Assembly (NCBI GenBank): GCA_038093975.1
Contig: JBBPTG010000095.1
Location: 1 to 64,000 of the forward strand
DNA from: Chalciporus piperatus
Taxonomy: Eukaryota; Basidiomycota; Agaricomycetes; Boletales; Boletaceae
Reading direction: 5' to 3'
DNA length: 64,000 nucleotides
Below, one piece after another: positions 10,783 to 21,100 of this stretch. The number at the start of each line of letters is the position of its first letter. Position 1 is the first letter of the stretch. The translations under genes and the position numbers were made by a program. The notes beneath the pieces were generated by a model. The model searched no databases. It saw only the letters and a program-made list of their open reading frames with translations, and was not told where the DNA came from.

Positions 10783-12469
10783 TCATGCGACGGGCGCACG
10801 TGCGTATTTCCTGCGGTACTTCTTGTCCACTGATTCGAGGTAGTAAGCACCAGGCCAGATGTTGGCGATCGAACCATCGGGAGTGTAGTCGACGGCATTG
10901 TGGTTCTTCTCACGAAGCTGGAATGGGACAGTAAGACTTGACGTCGATCAGGGAAATGAAAGAAAACTTACACCGAGGGCATCAACGTATTCCTGGCAAG
11001 GAACGACTTCCATGCTCGCCAAACGCTTGAGAAGGTCCATCTTCTCCCGGATCTCCGACGTGTCACCCTTGACGCGGAGAGTGAAGAAACTGGCAGCGCA
11101 TCCACTACCGAACGCGAACATGCTGATAGACTTGCCCTTGAGATCGGAAGGCTCAACTGAGGAGAGGAGGGAGGCAAGGCAGCCGTATAACGATGCAGTG
11201 TACATGTTACCCAAGCGTTTCGAGGTGGCCATTGCAGGCTCGACCTTTTTGTTGTATGTAGCTTTTGAGGCGGTGATGAAGGTCTTCTCTAGGTTCTTGT
11301 CGGTGAGTGATGCGACGTGAGACACAGCAAGGATTGCGTCGGGGGAGGAAACGTTGGCGAATTGAGGCGCTGATGGAGATGCGAGGAAGTCGTTGTAGAA
11401 GAGACGTCCGAGACCTTTCTGGACTTGCTTGCCGTAGGGTGAGTGGAAGACAGCGTAGTCGACATCATCAAGGGAGAAACCCTTGGAATCAGATTTAGCA
11501 TTTGCATGACCGTTGAGCTGGAGCTTCTTCGCGCGTGCCGTCTTTTCACGGAAGCGGGCATAGGCAGCATCGAGTGCAGAGATGTAGGTGGTGACAGAGA
11601 CAGGTCCATCGACTTCAGGGTACTCCGAGTCCAATTTGGGCTTGTAAAAGTCGTAGGTGTTGGTCATGTGGTTGCCATGAACGGCTGGGGGAAATGATGC
11701 GCGTCAGTTGAGCAACCATTAAACCGGGCAAACGGAGCTAAACGGGAAATCAACTTACATCCAATGACAACAGGTGCGTTGGGACCGATGAGCATGGCGC
11801 AAGCACCAGCACCACCAGCAGGACGTGCGGCACCCTCGGCGTAGATCGCAATGTCACCACCGACGACAATAGCATTGCGACCATCCCAGGACGTCGATTC
11901 GACCCAGTTGACGGCATTAAAAAGTGCCGCGGTAGATCCGTAACAAGCGTTTTTGGAATCAATACCCTCGATGTCGAAATTACCAGCCTCGGCGAAGAGG
12001 TCCATAAGAGTCGTTTTCACGGATTTCGATTTATCGATGATGGTCTCGGTACCAACGTCAATACGACCGATGGATTTGGGGTCGATGTTGAATTTTTCAA
12101 GGAGACCGTTGACGGCTGTGACGAACAAAATGGTCAGAACGTCGCCCCAAAAATGGAATGGAATAGAGAACGGAATGGAGACGGCGGCTTACCGTTCAAG
12201 GCGAAGGAGTTGATATCCTCGCGGTCGTCACAGCAAGCCATGTACTCCTGGCCAAGGCCGATGGTGTACTTTCCAGCAGGGACGTTGTCAAACTTCTCAA
12301 GGTCAGCCTCGGAGATACACTGAGGGTATTGGGTTAGCCCGCGAAAATGAGTCGCGTGAATGAAACGTACTCTGCGAGGGAAGTAGACTTCCATGGCAAG
12401 GATACCGACATCCTTTGGGCGGGGCATTTCGTACTCAGAGGTGGAGGTAGTAGCGGAAGGGATGGCCAT
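10783..12469 (-). CDS. ERG13: Hydroxymethylglutaryl-CoA synthase
   Basis: The enzyme condenses acetyl-CoA with acetoacetyl-CoA to HMG-CoA in the mevalonate pathway (sterols, dolichol, prenyl groups). Five exons start at the ATG at 12469 ([20 protein letters not shown]). Visible family blocks are [52 protein letters not shown]; the active-site loop [20 protein letters not shown] with the nucleophilic Cys; [20 protein letters not shown]; and [20 protein letters not shown] with the conserved His. The last exon, from about 10920 down to the TGA at 10783, ends [18 protein letters not shown]. About 470 residues fits cytosolic fungal HMGS. A TATA-like box lies about 60 nt upstream. The gene is flanked on both sides by copies of one direct repeat. 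Confidence 0.95.
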
Positions 12470-12525
12470 GGCTGCTAGCAGTGAGAAGGAGAGGGAAGAT
12501 GTTGAAAATACAGAGGACTGGGTTG

Positions 12526-12537
12526 GGTTTATATATT
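12526..12537 (-). promoter_or_regulatory. TATA-like box of ERG13
   Basis: Minus strand AATATATAAACC, about 57 nt upstream of the ERG13 ATG. Confidence 0.5.
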
Positions 12538-12559
12538 GCAAACGCGTGATGGAGGATAG

Positions 12560-13020
12560 GTCGATTTACATAACGATTTTTTTTTTTCAAAAAAACTGTA
12601 ATGGTACGATACCAAAGTGACGTGTCTCAAGATCTCACCACCGCAAAATATGTGCAGGCAAGTTGCAACCCAGCGTTTGCCCAACGACGTTCTTGGCTGC
12701 TACTTTAGCCCAAACCGTACAATGAAATGTATCCTTCTGGGCCTTTCAAGTGAAACCACCATATGCATCTTCTCGTTTACTCAACCTAAGCCAAATCCGC
12801 TATGCGCTTGACTCATCTGGTGGGCGACAAACCCCTCTCCCTGCGCGATCAGACACATCGTGTGTACAAGCGATAACGAGTCCATGTCATGTTTACAACT
12901 GACGATGGGAATCACGACCACACCCCGAGGCCAGGCACCCAAACCTGACACCATACACACTGGTTCAACGTTCTCTAGTACGTCTACCGTGCAACGCGTG
13001 GCTCAAGGTGAGTTCATATC
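12560..13020. other. Intergenic gap upstream of ERG13
   Basis: No gene recognised. A T9-like homopolymer lies near 12581. It presumably carries ERG13 upstream regulatory sequence. Confidence 0.4.
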
Positions 13021-13341
13021 CACAAGCGAGGTGATAAGCAGCGGGGTTGTCCCCCATAACCTGTCGGGGGTCGCACTTCACCCCAAGCCCTAGGGAGACC
13101 GACAGCGAAAACGCGGTCCCCCTTCTCGCATGCCCACCGTCCAGCCAATGTGCTCGCGATTATCACCAGCCCATCATATTTCAGCCTGGTGCAATGTTCA
13201 GTGACGAGCCGACCACCTTACGATCTTGATACCCACGGCGTCGTGGTCATACCATGTGGTCTTTGAAGATAATCGCCGACATCGCTAGCGGCTCTGGTGA
13301 TTCGCGGCGGCCGCAGCTCGTTCTTCACAACTCTCCTACTT
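13021..13341 (+). repeat. Direct repeat copy 2 (flanks ERG13)
   Basis: Second copy of the repeat at 10036-10424. It has an extra block (TTGTCCCCCATAACCTGTCG and a few more bases) after the first shared word, and lacks several short pieces present in copy 1. 13342-13675 shows no further similarity and no recognisable gene. Confidence 0.85.
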
Positions 13342-13675
13342 TGGGCTATTTTTATTTCACCCCTGTCAACTCGCTATCCGATGGGGCAGTTCGCACCGCA
13401 GATTGATTCATGTATATACTGGACTTGAAATCGGCTTTCCAACGAGTCCAAAACATGAATCAGTGAGATGGTGACCGGATTGGGTTGAACAAATCCGGTG
13501 GATTTGATTGGTAGCCCGATAATCAACTGAATGCCTATCAGTCCTTGTTAGCCACCGAAGCCAAAAGGCCGGGTGCATCTCCGAGACACGCCCTTGTCCA
13601 CCAACCAGGTATACACACAGGGATCAAGCGTCAAGAACGTTCCGCCGCCACCGAAACAATCGCAGTCGTATCAAG

Positions 13676-14708
13676 ATGCCACTCACTCTCTCCATTCTCA
13701 AGTCACGGCATGTCATATCTTCCCCAACGTCCCCGAGGCGGAAACTCTACTTCCCTCCAGGCAGTCACACATATGATCGACATTCTATCCCACCCGACCA
13801 GCTCTGTATCTCGTTCTCGGATCCCGTCCTCGTCGCAGCCGAACAAGAACTTCGCGAGCTCAACGTGTCGAACGTGCAAAGACGGGGCGTAGAGCCAATT
13901 CTCAAGCATGTCAGCCGCACCCGGTCGACGAACAAGACCAGTGCGCTTAAGCGAGCACCGACGTTGCGCCTACCAGTGAGATACGGATCCGTCTCTCGAG
14001 GGCCAACCAATCTGCCTAGGTCCGAACCTTGGAGCCGATCGCGTCCTACGACCATCACCCCAGACAAAGCCCGACGATTGATTCAAAAGGACACCTATTC
14101 GACAGCCGCGATACGCAAGCCAAGTTTATCCGACTCGTCAGGCAGTTCTGAATCATCTCCGGTGTCGGAGACAATCATCGACACCAATAGCACACCTGGT
14201 AGTTCAGTCAACTCTACCTCCGTGAATGGGTATGCATGACCGATACCCTCGAGAACCAACCCCTAACTATCGATAAGATACAGTCGTTTCGGTCCCAATC
14301 TGGCGCCCCTGGCAAGCGAAACGTTCAAAGAAGAGCTTTACATCAGAGGTTACTTGAAGAGACCCACGATTCGCCCGTCGAACGTCACCTCGCACAAGTC
14401 AAGAACAAACCTCGTGTTCGTGAACCGTGGCGTATTTCCCCAAGTTGTTGGACGACGGCATGGCCAGAAGATCGCAGTACAGCTGAGAGCACAACAGGTG
14501 AATCATTGGAAACAACACGAGGTGAGAAACGCGTCATTAACCAACCCCAAAAGGACGTGCCCATGGTGCCTAGCGGAGTCGACACGAGTCTTTCTGAGAA
14601 GCAGCCTTCTTCGGCCTACTTTTCTTGCCTAACTCTCCCAACCCCGCGCAGGGACGGCATCGATTCCCCAGGGTCAAATGGAAACACGACCACGTCCGAG
14701 TCATTTGA
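13676..14708 (+). CDS. Unrecognised basic, Ser/Thr/Arg-rich protein
   Basis: From the ATG at 13676 (MPLTLSILKSRHVISSPTSP) an open frame runs to a good intron, 14230-14283 (GTATGC...CTAAC...CAG, 54 nt), whose removal eliminates the stop at 14237-14239. Exon 2 continues in the same frame with FGPNLAPLASETFKEELYIR and a basic stretch. A second possible intron, 14522-14651 (GTGAGA...CCTAAC...GCAG), joins in phase to a short last exon ending at the TGA at 14708. If it is not spliced, the frame stops at 14632. An overlapping frame reaches 14799 with a Ser/Thr/Pro-rich end, so the 3' structure is open. No domain was recognised; the abundance of Ser, Arg and Pro suggests a largely disordered, perhaps nuclear, protein. 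Confidence 0.4.
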
Positions 14709-15453
14709 TCTGCACGAGTTTTCGTACATGACAGCATTCACAACACCGCCTTCTTCGCCTTCGATCCATGGTGGGGGGATAATCGAGAAAGGGGCTTGAT
14801 CTAGCATCAGCGAGAAGAGTGGGTGACCATAATGCCGATTATTGAGTGGAGAATGTGGATGGCGGCACGGAGGAAATGAACAATTCTGGGGCAGATCGAT
14901 GATAACATGTACCTTCTCAACGTCATTGTGAAGGTGCTGGAACAATCAGAACTGCATGATTTAATTCGATAACACTGGTTTAAATGGCGGTACATGTGGG
15001 TCTCGTGTCGACACGAGTAAATGACTCGCCTTCAGATCCAGAATCCTACGGCATGGTTTGCGCGTGTGATGGTGATCGGTGCGAGAGTGTAAGGAATCAA
15101 GAATTTGTTCTGGACCAGATGTTTGGCGACAACTTCAGAAGCAAACAAACGTACTACTGCAGCAGTACCCCCTTACGACAATCACTCACGACGCAAGGAG
15201 CTTGCTATATATATTCCAGATAAAAAGCCTTCGCCCATGGATTTCGGATGCCTAGGAGTTATCTTTGCACCTGCCTCATGTGTATCAAGAGTTCGAGATG
15301 ATGCTGTGTCACTGCCATGCCATGCGCACAAGTAGCCTGAACCTCATGTCACAATGAATAATCCAGACTCGTGTCCGTAGACATTGCCGTTATATCTCAT
15401 CGGGAGCGCAATCAGTCGAGCATTCATTCATCGTCTCTCATCGTCTCCCCCCA
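14709..15453. other. Intergenic gap, promoter of the BTB gene at 15454
   Basis: No gene recognised. A weak TATA-like TTATATCTC lies near 15389, about 65 nt before the downstream ATG. Confidence 0.35.
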
Positions 15454-16482
15454 ATGTCTCAAATTGTCGTCGAAATGTCATCTCTGACTCTCGAAGTCAC
15501 GCCGTTCCGCGCTCCCTTTGACGACAAAGAAGCTGACCTCATTCTCCACGCCTCAGACGGCGCACGTTTCGCTGTCCACAAGTTATTCCTGACGATGGCT
15601 TCACCTCTATTGAAGCGCTGTCTAGCGCTGGGATCATCCTCGCCCTCACCTGTCTTCGGGGGGATGACCGTCAGACAGGAAGGGGGTTACGATGCCATAG
15701 ATCTCGTCGAGGACGGAGTGACAACGGAAAGGGTCCTGCAGTACTGCTACCCCATTTCCAACCCCGTCCTCGAAAATCTCGACGACATCCAAGGGGTCCT
15801 GGAGATGATGAAGAAGTTCAACATGAAGGGTCTCATAAACCGAGTGAGAGGCCTACTGGTTAGACCCTCCTTCATCGAGGCCGAGCCTTTACGCGTCTTC
15901 GCCATCGCCTACCGCTTCGGGTTCGAAGCGGAGGCCCGCCTGGCAGCCCTACACACCCTCCGCTACCCCATGTTCGGTCCTTACGTCAAGGAGCTCGAGC
16001 ACATCCCTGCATCAGTATACCACAAACTCCTTCAGTACCACCGCCAATGCAGCGTCACAGCGTGCAGCCTCACGTCCGATTTCTCGTGGTTCCCCGGGTT
16101 CGCATCACGCTGGGTTTGGTTCCAGTGTGACGATTGTGTTCACCATTCGCTGTCGTGGCCTTTGGCAGATGGGAAGATCTACGAGGTGAACGCTTGGTTC
16201 ATCGAGTATATGGAACGCACGAGGGAGGCTCTTCGCGAGCGACCCTATTCAAAGGTGGTTACCGATCCGATGTTGATCGTGGAGGCTCTGGAGACTGCAG
16301 CTACGTGTCACACATGTCGACCAGCGGCGTACCTGGATCTGAGTACGTTCATCGGAGAGCATTTTACGGTGGAAGTGGAGAAGGCGACTGAAGCGGTTAG
16401 TACTCTTTGCGCCCACCTCCGTGTCTCAGATTGACTAACGTTCGAGTCGTTGTATTAGGTGGAACTGGATATACCATTCTAA
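15454..16482 (+). CDS. BTB/POZ-domain protein, divergent member of the window's family
   Basis: Spliced length is 321 residues: one large exon, a 63-nt intron (16396-16458, with CTAAC branch point), and a 24-nt last exon encoding VELDIPF. The BTB domain (about residues 18-130) begins APFDDKEADLILHASDGARF and AVHKLFLTMASPLL, keeping the canonical HK of BTB domains that the other copies have replaced. A middle block has IEAEPLRVFAIAYRFGFEAE and LLQYHRQCS. The C-terminal part has two Cys pairs, CDDC and CHTC, that could bind a metal. BTB proteins dimerise and often serve as substrate adaptors for cullin-3 ligases; whether this one does is unknown. It is clearly more divergent than the copies at 34-55 kb. 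Confidence 0.85.
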
Positions 16483-16824
16483 ATGCACAATGATGAGAAC
16501 GGAAACGGTTACATTGAGACGTCAGTCATGCATCACCCACCTGTATCATAGACACAGTAGATCTTGCCAGTTGTGTGACACGTTGCAGGCGTTGAAACGT
16601 TGCCACCTCAACGTAGTGTCACCTCCATTCGCCGAAAGCGATCTCGGCGTCACTGTCTTGGCCTGAAGAACTTGACCACGATGGCTGCTCTGTCGTAGCT
16701 ATCCTCAGCAGATTCCCCCTGTGATTTTACATGGAGGGTGTACATCATGAGTTATACAGTGTGAACTTCCAAATTGGGATGTGAGGTGAGTCGGGAATGC
16801 CAGTCACTGTTCGAGCACTTAGCT
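16483..16824. other. Intergenic gap
   Basis: Sequence between the BTB gene and cardiolipin synthase. No gene or repeat recognised. Confidence 0.4.
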
Positions 16825-17957
16825 ATGGTCTCCGTTCGCACTTTTGTCGGTCTCTCTCGCATACGTCCACCTGGAATCCTACCACACTGTAAACGGATAT
16901 CCGACAACTCCCAACTCCAACGCCAACTCAGATCGACACCACGTCTACTTCTTCCCAGGACCTTTACTACAACACATTCCTTACAATATGCGCGTCCCTC
17001 TCCTAATACGAAGGTCCCAGAAACAAAGACGCAGAATGGAATCAACCCAAAGTCGCGCGAAAAACCCACCATTCGCGAAAATATCTACACCATTCCTAAT
17101 CTCCTGACCGTGTCGCGTATCCTCGCCTGCCCCGTCATAGGTTGGTCTATACTGAATGACGACTTCTATCTCGCGACCGGTTTACTTGTCTATGCCGGAC
17201 TTTCTGATCTTGTGAGTCGTATGTTGCATGTAGCGTTGTGACGCGTCGTTGAGCAAAGGACAGATGGATGGATTCTTGGCAAGGCGGTTTAACATGCACT
17301 CCGTGCTCGGAACCATACTCGATCCTGCTGCTGACAAGGCGTTGATGACTACGCTCACAATCACGCTCGCAGTCAAAGGAATGCTACCCGGTGCGTAATC
17401 TCTCCCCCCCTCCTACGCTGTCCCTTACTCATCCTCTACAGTTTGGCTAGCGACAGTGATCATCGGGCGAGACGCCCTACTGAGTCTTTCAGCGTTCTAC
17501 ATCCGCTATACGTCCTTGCCTCACCCAGTAAGCAGTCACTAGAAACCAAGGTGCTCAATATAGATGAGTCGTTCGCGCATACAGAAAACTTTCCAGCGAT
17601 ATTGGGATTTCTCCATCCCTTCCGCTGAAGTACGTCCAACGACCATAAGCAAGGTGTGCACGTCCCGCTTGGCTGTTTTATCGAATGCCCACTTCTGTCG
17701 TTCCTAGTACAACACTGCTGCACAGCTTGCGCTGATGTTTGGTACGACTGTAGCCCCCGTTGCTCCGGCGTTCATCGGTGCGTATCTCCCCGAGATGCAG
17801 TAAGTCAGGAATTCCTCTCTCGTTCGCCTGTTTGTAATGTTCTTCCAGAGCACTGGTCGCCGTGACCACGGTTTGGAGTGGTTTGTCCTATGTCTTCTCA
17901 AAGGACGCCTATCGGGTCACATCGGACACTCGCGAGCAGCGACCCCCTCCGCCATAG
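16825..17957 (+). CDS. CRD1: Cardiolipin synthase (CDP-alcohol phosphatidyltransferase)
   Basis: It transfers a phosphatidyl group from CDP-diacylglycerol to phosphatidylglycerol, making cardiolipin in the inner mitochondrial membrane. The Arg/Ser/Thr-rich, acid-poor N terminus (MVSVRTFVGLSRIRPPG) looks like a mitochondrial targeting peptide. After REKPTIRENIYTIPNLLTVSR, a hydrophobic segment leads to the catalytic CDP-alcohol motif DGx2ARx8Gx3Dx3D: MDGFLARRFNMHS/VLGTILDPAADK. It is completed only when the intron at about 17213-17263 is spliced to the CAG acceptor. Further exons give VWLATVIIGRDALLSLSAFY, KTFQRYWDFSIP, YNTAAQLALMFGTT and a C terminus ending REQRPPPP at the TAG at 17957. At least four introns are present. 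The start at 16825 is the first ATG in frame. Confidence 0.93.
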
Positions 17958-18120
17958 TCGTACCAGCATTATTACCCTCGCGCTCATCCAAGCGCTTGGT
18001 GCATTACAATTCATACCTAAGAGTATAATACTATACAACTACACGTCTAGGGCAAGATACAGAACTACTACAGACTTCGGTATAGCACCGACGGCGATGG
18101 ACCCACACGGAAACTTGATG

Positions 18121-21100
18121 TCATCTACTATTGACCGTCAACCTCCGTCGACGAACCTCTTGGAGGGCATCCACGATAGCTTGTTTATTAGAGCAAGCTT
18201 CTCGCCAAGCATCGCTAGCAGCCCTGCTCGGATATGAGTAACTTTCGTGCGATGATGAGAGTGAGCACTCACTTTGCACGACGAATGAATATAATGCACC
18301 AGGCAGTGCTCTTGAAAGAGCGAGGCTTTTTGGCAAGTGCAGGCGGAGGCTGTTTCGGGTATCCTATCTGTGATATACAAGCCAAGATACGCTTTTCGCT
18401 GATCGCAAACACGTCAGGAAGGTCACAATCGGGAGGCAGCACCACAGTACCTTGCTTCGAAACTCCCCAGGAGTACGAGGAGATATCGTTTTTGGTAGCT
18501 GAGATCATCCCGCAACGTCGATTCGCGGGTGAACTTGGCCTTCAAATAACGAATCTGAACGATCAGCCCTTTACACTCTTGTTTGTGGTGCGCCTTCAGC
18601 TCCTCAATTTCAACTCCATCGCTGGACCTAACAGCGGAATTAGAATCAACACCCTCCGGGACGAGAAAAGGATCACGTACTCGGAGCAAACATGTAGCTG
18701 CATTTTCTTCACCTTCGCCTTTTGGCTCTCGAGCTGATCTGTGAGGAGACGAACCTGAGTCTGAGCCTGTTTCTTCGTTCGTTCTGCCTTGGAGATCTCC
18801 TCCTTCTGCCTCTGCTCAGACTTTGCTTTCTCCACACGCAGCGCTTTCAGATCACGACCAAAGATTTCGGCGTCTTTCCGAACGCGTTTCAGATCAGCCT
18901 CGAATGCAGCGATGGTTCTCTCGACATGGTTCTTTTCCATCACGATTCGATTCTTCTCTTGCTCCGTACGTTGAAGTTCGTCAGCTTGATTGGCAAGCGC
19001 ACGTCGAAGCTCTTCGATCTCTGCAAGATGGATATCGAGTTGTTGACGCCTGTTCTCGTGCGATTTGTGCGACGCGCTGTACTCGTTACGAAGTTTATTG
19101 GCACGCTGATGGAGGTTGTGAGTCTTGAGAATATCATCCAAAGTGCCTGCTGGACTTACCTCGGTGGCTGCAGCGTATCGTTGTTGAAGGTCTTTGTGAT
19201 CTCGGGCAAGGATGGAACGTTCCTGACGGAGTTGCTCAATCGCCGACGTATTTTCGCCCACTTTGGTTTCCAGGAGACGTGCTTTCTGCTCTGCGTTCGC
19301 GTCGACTGTAAGAGGTACATCAGCAGAGGAGAATTCAGGTGACCAAGGACCCATACCTCGGAGCTCGTTCTCGAGTTCGTGGTTCTCCTGTTTGGCTTTC
19401 TGCAACTGACGTTTCACATCTTCCATATCCTAGAGTTGTTCCAAGTTGAGTGAGAAAGAAAAAAATGATATTGTTCAAAGCCTTACCGTTTCAGTGCGCT
19501 GAAGCTCTCGAGCGACATCTCCAATCTCGCGTTGTAGACGATCCTGTTGAGTCGACATCTGTCTGAGACGCATCCGTTCCGCCTGCAATTCCGCTTCAAG
19601 ATCAGCGATGGCAGCCTTGGTCTGTCCGACTTCCTGTACACACGATCACGGTGAGCGTTTTGGGCCGTACATCACGCAAAAAAGTCACAAATCCTACCTC
19701 TTGCGTGTCCGTGATCGCTTTGTGGCTCTCCCGCTCAGCTTCGACGGCTTTTTTCACCTCCTGTTTTGCGTTCCGTATTTCGATGCTCATACGGTTTGCG
19801 GTGTCCTGGAGTACGGCCTTCTCGCCCAAGAGCTGACGTTTCTCGTCCTGCCATCGTTTCTTCATCGTATCTAGCTCGGCGTTCACATGCTGAAGCTCCA
19901 CGCGAAGCGCCTCACCAGCCTTGGAGGGTGGAGTTGGAGGATTCGACGGAAGTTCGTTGTACACGTCCAAGGAAAGAGAACTGCTCAAGAATCATTAGTC
20001 TCTCGAGGCAAAGAAAAAAATGCTTAGTGTCACACCTCTCGTCCGCTTCGTAGATGTGCTGCAGTCGCGAAGCGTCGATCTTCGCCCAACACTTCTGACA
20101 ACGAAGCTTCTCGAGTCGACGAAGCCGCCTCTCTTCTCTCCTCTGCAACCTCGCAGTTTCGCTTTCGAGTGTCACGATCTTGGCACGAGCATCCTCGAGG
20201 TTCTTTGTGAGATCAACGACGTCAAGGCCGGCTTCTTGGAGCTCGTCTAGTTTCTGGTCGATGCTTTCGTTGGCCTGATCAAGCTCTGTCTGCAGCCTGG
20301 CAATTTCTGTCAGCAGAGGGGAGACGGTCGGATCGGCAGTAGTAGCATTCAACCACGAAAGCTATGAAAAGGCGTCATTGTGAACTACAGCTCCAGCTGA
20401 ATAGTCTTGCAACACTACTCACGTCTCTGAGTGGCGCTCCGGGAGTCTTGGGGGTCTTGACAGTCATCGACAGAACATGTCGGTGGATGGGAGAAATTCC
20501 ACTCATGCTCAGGACTCTCTTCGGCGTCGCCATCTCCGCATTTGAGCTCTTCAGTGACTTGACGCGTTCCACCAACTCCTCCTTTTCGCGTTCCAGCAGC
20601 TCGATCCTGGTATCCCTGGCCTTGTCGATAGCCTTCCGAGCCGGAGACTGTTGGAGCAGTGCATTCAACCTCGCAATCTCCTTGATGGCTTCGTCTAGTT
20701 CGGCCTCGAGAGCCTCTTCCTCGTCACGGTTGCTCGGCTGTTCTCGCTGCCTCTCCTGCTCACGTTCCAAAGAGGACACCTTCGCTCTCAGGCCAGCGAG
20801 CATATCTTCGTCCGTCTTCATCTTCTCCTCCGCAGCTCCCAACGCGTCCTCCAACTGTCTCGCGAGCTCCAAAGCCCTCTCAGCCTCCCTCTCAAGCATC
20901 TCCATCCGATCATTGGACTGCTCCTCTTCGACCTCGAACTGGTCGATACGGTCCTGCGCACGGACGAGCTGCTCCCGCAGGTCCTTGACACGTTCTTCCA
21001 AACGTTCCTCGAGTTCAGCGATATAGGACTTGAGCGCTTGCCTCTCCTGAACGGTCTCCTTGTCGTCCAGGTCCGCACATCGCTGGTATTCAGCCAGTTC

